Positions 48,237-60,377 of a stretch of 64,000 nucleotides of DNA are shown piece after piece. Both the position numbers and the translations under genes were made by a program. Origin of the DNA: Paramecium tetraurelia. Lineage: Eukaryota > Ciliophora > Oligohymenophorea > Peniculida > Parameciidae. Position 1 is the first letter of the stretch. Each line of letters begins with the position of its first letter. Location: positions 62,001 through 126,000 of the forward strand of contig NW_001798991.1 in assembly GCF_000165425.1 (NCBI RefSeq). The letters run 5' to 3'. The notes under the pieces are model-generated. The model did not search any database, was not told where the DNA came from, and was given only the letters and a program-made list of their open reading frames with translations.

Positions 48237-50261
48237 TCAATTAGGTTTTCTGAATTACGATGAAAAGAGGTCCTATCTTGGTTATTATTATTTAGAAACC
48301 TAAGTGAGCATTTATTGTATGAATGAATTTCTTGTACTTCCTGAATTTTTTAAGGTACTCATCCCACTGCCACTTCCAACTCTTTTTAATTTCTATGTTT
48401 TTGGTGAATTTTAACATGATGCAGCTATACTGTTCTTAAACAGAAATTCACCTTAACCTGCTCTGTCAGTTAAACACACGAATTCTTATTGAGTATCCAA
48501 TAAATGGGTATTCAGTGGTTTTCCTTCAGATTGATTCTTTTTGTGTTTTGTTTACTTTACTGAAATATATTATAACATTATTACATTTTTAATTCTATAG
48601 ATTTTCATTAATATTAATATTAATGTTGATGATCTTGTCTTAATTGGATGTGTATCGAATGTGAATATTTGGTTGTGTTGCCTTCCTGGTTGTTTAAGAC
48701 CCAGGTGCCTTGATACTTTTTTGGCTCTGCTATTACTATGACATCTATGAATGGGTTGAGATCTAACCGGAAGTCTACTTCACCAGATTGGTTTTGAATT
48801 CAAATTGAGCTCCTCTTGATGCCGTGGGACTATTCCTATTAGAAAAGAAGTTTTTGGTTCCAGACATAGGTCTATGAGTTTAGGATCCATTCTTCCATTT
48901 TAATTCTTATTCAGTGGGATCTTCCTCAATGAAGATTTTCGAAATCTATTTAAGATTCAACTTGCCTAAACATTATAATCATAATACCAATAGATATTTG
49001 ATTAGTTGCTTGTGTTTTTTAAGTGTTGTTCTGATTGGATGTAGGAGATAGAACAGGATTCTAAAGTTGGCGATTCAGATGCAATGGGACTTATTGAACA
49101 TTCTTTCTGAGATCCTTTAAAAATAATTGAGTTGATATCTTAGGTTGTTGTTACACTATTGTTTTGGATTTAGGGTTTATTGATTGTTTTATCTGATCAT
49201 TCTAATCCACTCTCGTCCTGCTTTACAAATTTTCATTACTTTACTTGTGCTTCATAAGCGAATCAACTTAATTCTTTATAAAATTTACATTGATGTCTCT
49301 CGATATCTTATTCATTTATTATATGAGTTCTGTGTTCTGTTTAGAATGTTGTGAACCCATCCTTTGTTAAATTTCATCATGTTACTTTTGAATAAGGGTC
49401 TAAATTAATTATTCATGAGGTTGACTTAGTTTTTTAGTTTGCTTTTGAATCTCTGATGCCTTATCTCTTTGCGTCTTCTACGTTTATTGATTAAGATAGG
49501 CCAAAAACTTATCCAACTTCACTTCATCGCCCTTCCCAGAGGATATCAACAGCGAAGATTGTTCCAAACCAACATTTCCCAATTGCTTGCAAATTTCTTA
49601 GAGAGTACAGGATACATCACTCTTCTTTTTAGGGATTTAAGAGGACTTGTTAAGCCAACTCAAGTCCTTCAAAATTTGGATGTTCCTAATCCTTTTTGCA
49701 GTGTTTGGTGACTCTGATTGTCTTTGACTGTCTTAAGAATTTGCAGGCGAGGGTCTTTCTCCTACTATGCCTTTGGGAGGTCTTGAGGGATTCTTCTTGT
49801 TCTCCTCCTCAATCAGGTGAGCTATCCTGTAATATTCATATTTGCGCTTCTTATCATAGTATTTATTCAACACGGATGCTATTGGTTCCATAAAGATTCG
49901 TGCTATATCAGTATGAAACTCTGTTAAATGGTTCAATTTACTTTATAGTATTCAGTCAACAACTGGATTTTCTGGGGATACTCATCTCCATAATAGTACC
50001 TCTTCAAATATTCGTCCTTAAATCAAACCACACACTTACATCATCGTCATACCCAACCCAATCCTTATACCGCACCACTGCCTTTGATGAAGCATCTCCA
50101 AGTATTTCGTTGACATCTCTCGTGTAATAATAATTCTGAGATTGACAATATTTCTGCAACAGGTTTTTATTGATCCAAACTAAAGAATTCACTATTAACT
50201 CCGACTTCCTTTTGCTCTTCAATGCTTCATTCCCCTCTTTTAAATTTGGTCTGTTTTTCAT
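48237..50261 (-). CDS. Gln-rich coiled-coil protein
   Basis: Not recognised. Introns of 23, 23, 22 and 37 nt restore one frame to the end. The N-terminal 150 residues are the most ordered (SLVWINKNLLQKYCQSQ, NEILGDASSKAVVRYKDW, EYLKRYYYGDEYPQK, FHTDIARIFMEPIASVLNKY), a compact helical domain with many aromatics. The rest is Gln/Asn/Ser-rich with coiled-coil segments (LIQTLIQKQHDEIQQRMG) and an INININ run from an AAT/ATT repeat. The end is SSQFRKPN. No enzyme motif is present. Could be a cortical or nuclear scaffold; unsupported. Confidence 0.68.
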
Positions 50262-50454
50262 TCTGGTTGTTTTTATATAAATATTTATAAAAAAGAATAA
50301 AAGAATAAATTTAATCTCATCAAACTACCAATATCATTATGGATTGTCTATTGCAAGAATATTAATAATTGTTGCTCCAAAATTTGTTTAATAAATATTG
50401 TGCATTGGAAAATGAAATTTATTCAATAATATATAATTTAAATTAAAAATAATA

Positions 50455-50928
50455 ATGCAAAAACCAGAATAAGTCATGCAAGATTTCGCTAATTTGTTGG
50501 ATAAATGTATTGATGCTATTAATTTCAAAGATAGAAATGATCCTGAAGCTTGGTCTCAAATCTACAAGGTCATTAATTACAAGCCAACTCAAAATATACC
50601 AAAGGGTTAATCGTTAGACCCTGAGAAAATAAGGGAATTCTTGAGACTTGGTAAACCTGGTGCTCAGGACTTCGACCCATACGATGACATGATATATTTC
50701 GATGATAATAAGGTTAAAGAAATAGTTTTGAGACAAAATTTCCTTATTGCAAAAGGTTTATACGTTTTTCTATAGTAAGGTTACTTTGACCCCAAGGCTT
50801 ATTTTCCCTCAATCAATTTAAGTAGTTTAGATGACACATCTTTTGATGAGAAAATTAAAGGTAATAATTATTGCAAATATAATTAAGAAATGCTCAAAAT
50901 ACCTGATTAAATGGAGAAGAAAAATTGA
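50455..50928 (+). CDS. Small unrecognised protein
   Basis: 148 residues after removing a 27-nt intron near 50860. Start MQKPEQVMQDFANLLDKC; then DPEAWSQIYKVINYKPTQN, IREFLRLGKPGAQDFDPYDD, FLIAKGLYVFLQQGYFDP and an end LKIPDQMEKKN. Acidic, mostly helical, with no membrane segment or signal peptide. Intronless reading is also open and would add nine residues. I find no known domain. It is divergent from the Gln-rich gene with about 190 bp between starts, so they may share a promoter region. Confidence 0.65.
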
Positions 50929-51140
50929 AATTTATATCTAAAATTAAGTCTATTTTAAAAATGCATGAAAGTATTCCATGTGTAATATATTTTAATAGTT
51001 ATGTATTAATAAATATTTTTATTACTCTCAGATCAGACTTACTGATTTGGCACTCTCTTTCTCTAAAAATTAGTCTATAATATTTAGTTCAAACTATAAA
51101 AATAACAACTCTTTTCTTATTTAAAATAGTATTATTAATT

Positions 51141-51647
51141 ATGCACTAAAATTCTGGCTTGACTTATCATAATGTTGATTCATACATTGAAACTGAAGGG
51201 TTTTTTTGCTTCGAACAATTTACAAGACTGGATTTGAAGAAAAAAAATTGGGAGGAAAGTTTAAATAGTTTGACGGATGACTTGATTGCCCTTAAAAGTG
51301 AATATGTGGATTTGGAAAATCTAGAAATATTCATTGCCCTTTTAGAGTTCTTGGAAAAGAATATCCAAGAATCAGAGGTAGGATCACCTTATTTTCAATT
51401 GAGATAAGGTATGAACTAAACTTCAATTAATAATTATATAAATGACATGCTTGAAAACATTGAGAAGAGTCTTACATGCGATTCAGATGACTACAGAGCA
51501 ATAGATTTCCCAGGTTTATTGAAATTGGAGGATATTCTAAGCTTTTTAAAAGAATCTAAGTTCATTAAATCCTATATGTAAAAAGTAGATTACCTACTTC
51601 AAATTTAACAAGAAAGGAAATAGTAATAATTTAAAAAGAAAAAATGA
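51141..51647 (+). CDS. Small helical protein
   Basis: Intronless, 168 residues. Start MHQNSGLTYHNVDSY; then LDLKKKNWEESLNSL, LENLEIFIALLEFLEKNI, a second acidic half (NDMLENIEKSLTCDSDDY, GLLKLEDILSFLKESKF) and a Lys/Gln-rich end. Looks like a soluble helical bundle. No family recognised. Codon use and clean boundaries make it a likely real gene. Confidence 0.65.
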
Positions 51648-52204
51648 TTAATCTTTATTTATATAAAATACAATAATGTAGCTATTAACTAGTTAACCAT
51701 TTAACTCTTTTTTCTCAAATTATTTATTTATGAATGAAAAACTAACATATTAGTTTAATTTTAAGAATAGGAACTAAAATATTTTATTATTAATTTTAAG
51801 TAAATCTTCTAATTTTTGTCTTCTTATAAAAAATTGTTTTTTAAATCTAATCATATGACCCCATGAATTATAAAAATATCATCTAAATTCAGCAATATTT
51901 ATGAAACTCTTCTTTTATTTAAAATTCAGTTTCAAATATCCTTAGATGTATAACTATATTATCGTTTGAGTTACTTTAAATAACAATAAAATATTGTCTG
52001 ACTAAATCTCTTTCATAAATTTAATCTAAGGAGCAATATTTATCCTTTAAATTGGTAAGATTTCTATATTCAAATTTAAATTCTCTATCTTTAATATAGA
52101 TTGTCCATTCATTGATTAATTATTAGTTCTTCTGAAGCTATTGAAAAAGTTATCATATTTTTTGAGATATTATTTCCATAAATTTTATATAATATTTAAT
52201 ATTT
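51648..52204. other. Convergent AT-rich spacer
   Basis: About 560 bp between two converging genes. No gene, hairpin or repeat recognised; probably the 3' flanks of both transcripts. Confidence 0.4.
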
Positions 52205-54000
52205 TCATCTTATTTGATACAACTCCTTAAGTTTTGGATCTTAAAGTTCTTTGTTTATTTCATCTCTCATTTTAAACTTTTATGGTTTGCCTGTTATAGT
52301 ATATGGGAAATCATTGACAAACTTAACATATTTGGGAACTTTATAATGAGCAATTTTTTTATGACAAAACTAATAAACATCCAACCCAGTCAATTCTTCA
52401 GCATCCTTTTTCATTTTAATCAATGCAACAACCTCCTCTCCATATTTTTCATCAAAACAACCCACTACTTGAACCTATTCAACTCCTTTCATATGAGATA
52501 AGTAATCTTCAATCTCTTTAGGATAGATATTCTCGCCACCTCTTATAATCATATCTTTGATTCTCCCAACAATTGCCACATAACCATTTTTATCCATTGT
52601 AGCCACGTCACCACTATGTAGAAATCCATTTACATCTATAGTATTTTTAGTAGCCTTTTCATCTCCCCAGTATCCTTTCATAATTCCATATCCTCTTGAA
52701 CAATATTCTCCAGGTGTATCATAAGGTACAACCATTCCATCTGAATCAATGATTTTCACCTCCATATTCAATGGTTATCCAACTTTACTAGTTTTTATCT
52801 CAAAGGAATCTGTGGTTTTATTCTAAGATGTAATTGGACTAGTTTCAGTTTATCCATAACAATTTGAGATATCCCTAACTCCTAAAACATTGATAATTTA
52901 TTTCATCAAAGCTTCGGATGCCAAAGATCCAGCTATTAAACCAGTTCTTAAAGATGATACATCATATTTTTATGTATGTCTCTCATATTCATTAAGATAC
53001 TCGATAAACTATATTTATAGACATGACATATGTTACCATTGTTGGAACTCCATAGAGAGAAGTACATTTATAATTTGTTACTGCTTCTAAAGTAGCTCCT
53101 GCACTAAAGCCATCACTTGGGTAGACCATAGTGGATCCATAATTGATACATGCCAAATTACCCATCACCATTCCAAAGCAATGATATAATGGCACTGCTA
53201 TAACTACCTTATCCTTCTCTGTATAACGTACTCTTTCCCCCACATATTTACCGTTATTCAAAATATTTAAGTGACTTAAACAAGCTCCTTTTGGGGCTCC
53301 TGTTGTCCCAGATGTAAATTAAATATTGGTAATATCATCTGGATCTTATTGAGACATTCTTGAATCAACTTCATTCAAATGGGAAGTTCCAAAAATAGAA
53401 AAGAGTTCTTTAAAATTAAAAAACCCCTTTTTATGAACATCGTCAATCAAAATCAGACCTAATTCTAATCTATATCAATACTTCTCAATGCTGGAATTCT
53501 GTTTGAATTTAGATTGCCTGGTTAATCCAATTCTGGTGCTAATTCTTTGATCATAGAAACGTAATTTGAGTGTTTGAATGTAGATCTCAACACCAAGGCT
53601 TTACATCCAACCTTATTCAACGTATATTCTAATTCATTAGTTTAATAGGCTGGATTAATATTCACTAATATCAAATCAGCCATAGCTGCTGCGAATTAGG
53701 TTAAAGCCCATTCCACATTATTGGGCGAAAAGATTCCTATACGATCGCCCTTCTCGAGTCCTAAAGCAACAAAGGCAGCAGCCAACTCTTTTGATCTCTT
53801 GAAGAATTCACCATAAGTCAACTGGATGTCTTGCAATTAGGAAACCACCTGAAATCCTAATATAGCTTAGTTACTGCTAAATTGTCAGGATATTTCTCAC
53901 TTATATCATGTAGCTGTTATCCTACAGTCTTATAAGTTAACGGAATATTTGAGGCACCATGAAAGTAACTCTTAGCATATCTTGTTCCTCTGAATAGCAT
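52205..54000 (-). CDS. Acyl-CoA synthetase (AMP-binding enzyme)
   Basis: Activates a carboxylic acid, probably a medium- or long-chain fatty acid, to the acyl-AMP and then the CoA thioester. Introns of 26, 23 and 19 nt leave 1728 nt, 575 residues, typical for the ACSF2/medium-chain group. Motifs in order: [10 protein letters not shown] (P-loop), [21 protein letters not shown], the adenylate-binding [13 protein letters not shown] and [20 protein letters not shown], and a Lys near the end (TITGKPQKFKMR) that serves catalysis. The start [17 protein letters not shown] is short and basic and might target mitochondria; not certain. The C-terminus LYQIR is not a peroxisome signal. Confidence 0.95.
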
Positions 54001-54432
54001 AATGATAATTAATAAATGATGTGTATTATCTAACAATGATGCAATATTGGATTAATATTTTACTCAATATAATTATTTCCAGATTACTTTGCATAAGCTT
54101 TCACTATATCAATTAATTTTAAAATCATTTTGCAATTTCTTACTTCTATCAATTTGGCACTTCTAGAATGATAATTAAAAAATTAACTAAATTTTCGAAA
54201 AAAACGGAATATTTTAATAATATATGAAGATTCAAAAATCTTCTTAATTATCACAAAAGCTTTTATTTGTTATGCATTTTAAACAAGACAAACAACAATA
54301 TATATTAATCTGTTGATGTTAGTTATATATATTTTTTATGTTTTTGAACGATCTTTTAGAATGACTGTGTTTTATAAAATAAAGAGATAAAGTAGAACTC
54401 AACTCATGTTAAAAATATCCCTTTAATAAGCA
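54001..54432. other. AT-rich spacer
   Basis: Divergent spacer between the acyl-CoA synthetase gene and the following plus-strand genes; promoters are expected here. No motif recognised. Confidence 0.4.
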
Positions 54433-54807
54433 ATGAAATTTTTAATACTATTTAAATTCTTAAACAACTACACTATTTTCATTATTTTCTAAACTCTGGA
54501 ATTCACTCAACAATAGTATTACCAAAGTTAAAAAGCTTAACAGAAGTAAAGATCTGTATGTAAGTATTATTCAAATTTAAGCTATAATAATTTAGGCAAT
54601 ATTTTTGTTTCATAGTTAATTGAATCCACGTTGAGAATTACAAGACATTAAAACTATGATTGTGTAAGAACCTAATAATACAATTGAATCAGTTCTTGAG
54701 TCTTAAGTAGTTTAAATACCTTATCATCTATTCATAACACAATAAAAGATGCATATGAGGAAGTAAATGGTGATAATTTAGAAAATAGTATTAATTAATT
54801 ATTATGA
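54433..54807 (+). CDS. Possible small secreted protein
   Basis: Starts with a hydrophobic segment, MKFLILFKFLNNYTIFIIF, like a signal peptide or anchor, then Gln-rich QQQYYQSQKAQQKQ. Later pieces with coding character are ELQDIKTMIVQEPNNTIE and SSIHNTIKDAYEEVNGDN, ending at TGA 54805-54807. At least two introns would be needed and I could not fix their boundaries, so the model is tentative. It could also be a truncated relative of a larger gene. It ends 39 bp before the next start. Confidence 0.4.
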
Positions 54808-54846
54808 ATATAAATTAAAGTTTTATTCGTTTTATCCCTTATTTTT

Positions 54847-57678
54847 ATGGATCTGGAAGAATAGTAAGGTCTTATTCCGAATATAACACCTGCCAAACCA
54901 CACAAATAAGTTCGTAAGGTTAGATACACAAAGTCAGGCTTCTTCAATTATTTGATTGCAATTTTAGCATTAATAATTCTTGGACTTATGTCATACATTG
55001 TAATAGATATAACTGGTTATGAAATCATGCATCTTTCCTTCAAATCAACCACTAAGCAATAAAATATAACCGATTAAATACCAATCTAAAATGAAGACTA
55101 ATCACAAATTGATACTATGGATTACACGTCTTAATTGGATAATTTATTATGGGATGATACTAATAACGATAAAGAGAATCAAGAAGTTCAAACTGAAGAG
55201 TTTCTTGATGAGAATTTCTCAACTTAGGATGAAATCACTTAAACAGAAGAACCATAGATTGAAAACCAAAATAGTGAAGTTTAAACATTTTAGAGTGCCA
55301 CCTTGGAAATTGGTGATTAATCAGAGATTCAAGATTAAGTGTAAATATTGAATGATGACTAACAACTGGAATAATATTCCCTATTGTAATCAGGATCAAG
55401 CATAATAACACCAAAGATAGATGATTCGAAATATAATTACGTTGAACTCCCAAATAAAATGAAAATTTTGTTGATCCAAAACGATGAAGACAACGCAGAA
55501 ATATATTTGAATGATTTTAAAGGATATTGGTAAACTAATTACTTTGTGAAATGTGACCAATGTCAGATCACTGTCAAAGAGTAACAAACTCAATACTTCA
55601 TTTAAACAAAATCAGATTAAATCTTGAATTCCTTTGAAGAATTAAGTAAAGCTTTTGCATCTGAAACTCCGCAATTAAAATAGACAAACTATCAAAAATC
55701 CTCTTGGGAAGAATTATTAACATAAATATCGAATGAAAAACATCCACTTTCCTCTAAATATTAAAAGGCATCCACATTCTAATTATCCCCAAATCAAATG
55801 GTATTGATAATCAAAGGAAAATTTAATTCAGATGAATTGATGAATGGAATAATCTAAAGTGACATAGTACTATTAAGAGATAAAGACATTTAGGAGAGTG
55901 AAAATATTCAAATTATTAATTAACCTGGAAGCATCATTAAATGGAATAATTAAAAGGATCTAAATTCAGTTAAAATAATTTATGAATTAGAGGATAGCAA
56001 AGAATTGAATTTCATTGATTATTTTATACAGTCCTCTCTACAAAATTATATCATCAACAAGAGATTAGGTCTGGATGTCAAATCAAGTGTGATATTGGAT
56101 TAAAATAATAGGCAACTATATCAAATTTAAATAGCATTACCATTTTAAGATTAAATGGATTATGATCAACGAGAATTAGCCTATAGACTAAGTAAGATTG
56201 TCATTAATTTTGCCAATTCCTTAGAAGCATAACTAATCAATAACGATAATGAATTAACTGACTATTGCAAACAAATGATTGATCAATTGTAATAAATTAA
56301 CAACTTGCAATTCGATTACGATAATCAAGAGTAAGATTACATGGAAATAGCTAAAAACCTTAAGTTAGATTTAATAGAAGAAGTACTTCATTATAAGTAT
56401 TTGGTTTAAATAGTCCCTGAGGCCTTGAAGAAAACATTAGATAATTTGCAATCTACTAAAAATCTGATGATTGTTGTGAGTGATTCCTAGTACCACACTG
56501 AATATAGTTTCATCTAAATCTAAAAAGGTTCGGCTACTTAGGATCTACTGTTTTTAACTTAAGATGAATTAGATATTAATTAGAATGGTATTTCCTATTC
56601 CTTGAAAGAAATCACTGATTAAACTAAACAATTCATTGAAAAAACTGAAGAAGAAATCAATTTTGTTTTCCCTCAAGTTAACAAATTTATACCATAAAAT
56701 TTAGATTTAGTTGAATAAACTGAACCATTCGAAGTTAATGATCATGTTGAGGTAGTTGTTGATGTCTCTAAGAAATTACCAAAAATCAATGCTGACATAA
56801 CTATTTTCACTTATGGACAATTTGTATATGCATAATATTTATACGAACGAATCATTATGGATTATTAAGATGCAATTAATGTTGGATATGGGGTTGATGT
56901 GAATTAAAATCAATATTTCTAAATTCAACTATAAGGTTGGTCTGATCATTATACAAACGTATTCAAAGGAATCATGGAAATTGTTAAGGAGAAGCCCGAT
57001 GAAGAATTAAAAGGCTAATTGCAATATAAATTTGATATGTTACCAGAACACTTAAAACTGATAAATTCCAAAATCGAATCAATTCTTATTGCTAATTATA
57101 AAAAACCTTAATTTGGAGTTATTGGACAAAATTATAAAATAAAACTTACAGGAAACATTGAGAAGGATCAAGCTGAAGAATTAGATTAGATGCTCCATAA
57201 AGCATTAAGTTTTAAATAAAAATTGAAATAGGATCCAATAAAGATTTATAGCCTCAAAAATCAAGAAATTGATTATCAATTAAAAGCAAAGGATAAATGG
57301 CATTTATTGATAAACTATTATTAATTTTCCTAATTAAATTAAAGTCAATAAAAATTACTCAATAGAATACAAGAGTTTGTTTAATTGAAATCTCAAGAAT
57401 CACATATTATTTTTGAGCAAAGAACTATTGGTTGCACATAAGGATTTTTCTTGATTGTACAATCCTCTAAAGACTTAGAGGGTTAAAAAGAAAAAATAGA
57501 CAAATTAGTTGATTAATCACTTAATGAATTGGATAAAGAGGATGGTTCTAGTAAATAAAGTAAAAAGTCAAAATATTCTTCGTTCTGGAAGAAAGAATCA
57601 GGGAAAATCACTTTCTTTATTGATGATCAAAATAGAAGTTCAACAATGCCAAATTTAGAATCCATTCAATGTAAATGA
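54847..57678 (+). CDS. Insulysin-like M16 protein without catalytic motif
   Basis: Intronless, 943 residues. A single membrane helix near residues 35-55 (YLIAILALIILGLMSYIVI) follows a short basic N-terminus; a long acidic, Gln-rich linker comes next. From about residue 200 the protein follows insulin-degrading enzyme: NKMKILLIQNDEDNAEIY, then LSPNQMVLIIKGKFNSDEL, QLQQINNLQFDYDN, EEVLHYKYLVQIVPEALKK, FGVIGQNYKIKLTGN and, late, RTIGCTQGFFLIVQSSKDLE. The zinc motif HxxEH is absent in the part where it should lie, so it should be inactive as a protease. It ends in a Lys/Ser-rich tail. It may bind peptides or pair with an active partner, as M16 subunits can; inference. Confidence 0.82.
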
Positions 57679-58289
57679 AAGAAAGAATCTTCTATTTTTA
57701 TTTTGTTCAAAATATTCAAATAAAATAATTAATATCTTCTCTAATTTATTGATTTATTCTTACACTTTTTGGTTGCTCAACGCTTGAAAAAATGTAATAC
57801 TCATAAGTAATATAAAATATAAATTGTGGCATTTTGCAACAATTTGATATTTAACTAAAATTTTTTGTTAAATTAATTTCTTCGTTAAACTACTTGAAGA
57901 ATAAATCTTTTTAATTTTATTTTATCTCTCTCCTTCCTAATTTATTATCATTATCATATGTACATTTTTGAAATTTAACTTCATTACTAAATTAATAGTA
58001 CATGATCCAAATAAAGATTGATATTAAAAGAAATATCCTTCCTTATATTTTCTAATCCCTTACTATTATATCGCAATAATAATTGTCTTACAATCTAACT
58101 ATATAGATTATTTTATTCTAGAATTGTATGTACATTTTCCTAAAAGAGAACATTAACCCGTGAAATTATATTAAATTTGCCAAAATTGCAAAATTCAATT
58201 CCTATAAATTTGTTTCCATTAAAGGAATTGTTGTCTCAATTATTGGTCAATTTTCCCTTTATTGCGAGTTTGCATTTGATTTTTATTGA
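57679..58289. other. AT-rich spacer
   Basis: Downstream of the insulysin-like gene. From about 58173 a plus-strand frame (KFAKIAKFNSYKFVSIKG) runs into TGA at 58287-58289 and may belong to the relic that follows. Otherwise nothing is recognised. Confidence 0.35.
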
Positions 58290-58660
58290 ATCGATAAAAT
58301 TGTCAATTTGTAAAAATCAAGAAACAATGAAGAAATATTGTAAAAATGGCAAATATATGAAAAAGCAGAGGAAAATTTTAATAAATAATATAAAATCTAA
58401 TTAGTCTCTGTATTTTCTTTTTTTATGTTCATATCTACTCAGAGCACATCCTAAAACTTCTCCTCGAAAATAATTCTGAATCCATAGTTAAAGATATTCT
58501 TCTTTAAGATTTTGGAGGAGTTATAGCTTAATCTAAGGAATACAATGAGTTTCTTTAATTAGAATGCTTTTCAACTTAGATCAATTAATTAATCCCTAGT
58601 TAATCTAAATATGACACAATCGATTGTTCAACATCATTTGTAATTGGGAGCCAACCTTGA
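58290..58660 (+). pseudogene. Gene relic without a start
   Basis: From 58290 a frame in good coding style runs IDKIVNLQKSRNNEE, ILQKWQIYEKAEENFNK, and through a 35-nt intron (58410-58444) to HILKLLLENNSESIVKD, GGVIAQSKEYNEFLQ and TGA 58658-58660. The spliced length is exactly 112 codons. But the frame is preceded by TGA at 58287-58289 and has no ATG, so the 5' part is missing or dead. An undetected upstream intron remains possible. No known domain. Confidence 0.45.
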
Positions 58661-58859
58661 GTAAATTGATCGCTTTTAGTTGAGTTTTCATTTGATTTCT
58701 AGAATTAAGGTGATTGCATAAATATTTTTTTATATTTTTAATTATTTCAGATGATTTCGAAATCCATTTAATAATAAATAACTAAAAACTTTATCTCCTC
58801 AAAATAACTCATTTATATATTAGATAATTCGCATCGTATTAAAAATCAAAAATTTTTCT

Positions 58860-59896
58860 TCATAATAATTATTATTAAATTTTATTGATATATTAATCAA
58901 TATTAGGCTTTGTTGGTAATTATAGATACTATTCATACAATACTAAAGCTTATTGATAAGTATTTTAGTAGCCAAATTTTTAAATGGCTTAATATATTTT
59001 AGAAATCTATAATCTATCCTAGTCTGTGAGTTTTGCTCTTGAAACCTTAACAGCCTTATTAATATAATCGTATAACTCCAGTAGGGCATACTCATTAACC
59101 TTGATTTATTCAATCTTCTACTCAATTTTGTAAATAACAGTTTTAACTGTAGAGATATCATTGGCATTAATGATCTCATTTAAGTTGTCTATTGTTTTCT
59201 ATAAGATTTACTTAGTTTCGGGCAATTTTAGTACACTACATTCAACTAAATAAATACGTTAATTGATAACTAAGCACATCTTTCAAAGTATTCAATTTAG
59301 TATTCAATTTTTCAATATCATTTTGCTTTATCTAATAAAATGAATCATCAGATTAGAAATTTTGGATGACAGATAACTCTAAATTTTTTGACTTTTTGAA
59401 CTAGTAAAGAAAATCCTCAACTAATGCACACATTTGTTATAATTCTGGTTCATGCTTTGATTTTCCTATTTAAGAATACATTGAATATTCAAGGGCAATT
59501 TATGAAACTTCTTCTTGTATTTTCTTCTCGTTTTAGCTCACACTTTCTCTATTATTTTGAATGAGGTTTAAGACTTTGTCCTTAAGATTGGTGATGCCAA
59601 TAAAAACTGATGGATCATCACTAATAATGGAAAAATCGCTGAGAACCTCAATAATATTAATGAATTTTTGATACATTAGATAAATTCTATTCATTAATTA
59701 CTAGTTTTTCATCTTTCTCATTTTCTGTTTTTCTTTACATTTTATAAGATTAACCAAATGTGATTCTCTCTTTATCATCTGTTTTCTTCTCCGATTACCT
59801 AAATGAATATTTATCAACAATTTCTTAAATTGAAGGTCTTGGATTGCTATCACTTGTTATGTTAACTTCTTAAAAATTTGGATTATTGAATAGCAT
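58860..59896 (-). CDS. Coiled-coil protein
   Basis: Introns of 22 and 25 nt leave 990 nt, 329 residues. Start MLFNNPNFQEVNITSDSN; a Lys/Glu-rich part (RQSEKKTDDKERITF) continues across the first intron into FEKQKMRKMKNQQLMNRIY, then long helical stretches (VLNLIQNNRESVSQNEKKIQ, QMCALVEDFLYQFKKSKN, QNDIEKLNTKLNTLKDVL, ILQKTIDNLNEIINANDIS). The C-terminus is Gln-rich with NKIQQQLL. No motor or enzyme motif. Probably a cytoskeletal or tethering protein; not named. Confidence 0.72.
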
Positions 59897-60377
59897 ATTT
59901 ATTAATTTATTGAAATTAAATAATTCAAATCAGTTAGATTAAGAAATAAAAATGATAATTGAGATTATTGTAATTTAAAGATTAAGAGAAAAGAATTAAA
60001 GACTAGAAATCTAGAGATAAATAAATATATATCGTAATCAATAAGAGTTGTATCAAGGATCATAATCTATATATTTGTTTGTTATTAAAATGAATAGATA
60101 TGGTTCTTTCATCTTTTCAAAATGATCATCAATATTCAATTGAAACATAATTTCAAAAGAATATAAGATTATGTATCTTTTAATTTATGTAGTTCATCAA
60201 CAAGGTTACTCTGTTGAGGATTCATTAGGAATAATGCATTTATTTATATAATCAACCTCAATTATAATTTAATTCTATATGATCTATATCGATCTTTACA
60301 ATAAATATATTTATATGGATAATTATATGTAATCTATTCATTATAATAATAATTTAAATAATCTGATCTAACTCGGA
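59897..60377. other. Divergent AT-rich spacer
   Basis: Between the starts of the coiled-coil gene and the LRAT-domain gene; two promoters expected. No motif recognised. Confidence 0.4.

Noticed and set aside
48610-48632. ATT/AAT tandem repeat
   Set aside because: It codes an Ile-Asn run in the Gln-rich coiled-coil gene and needs no separate explanation.
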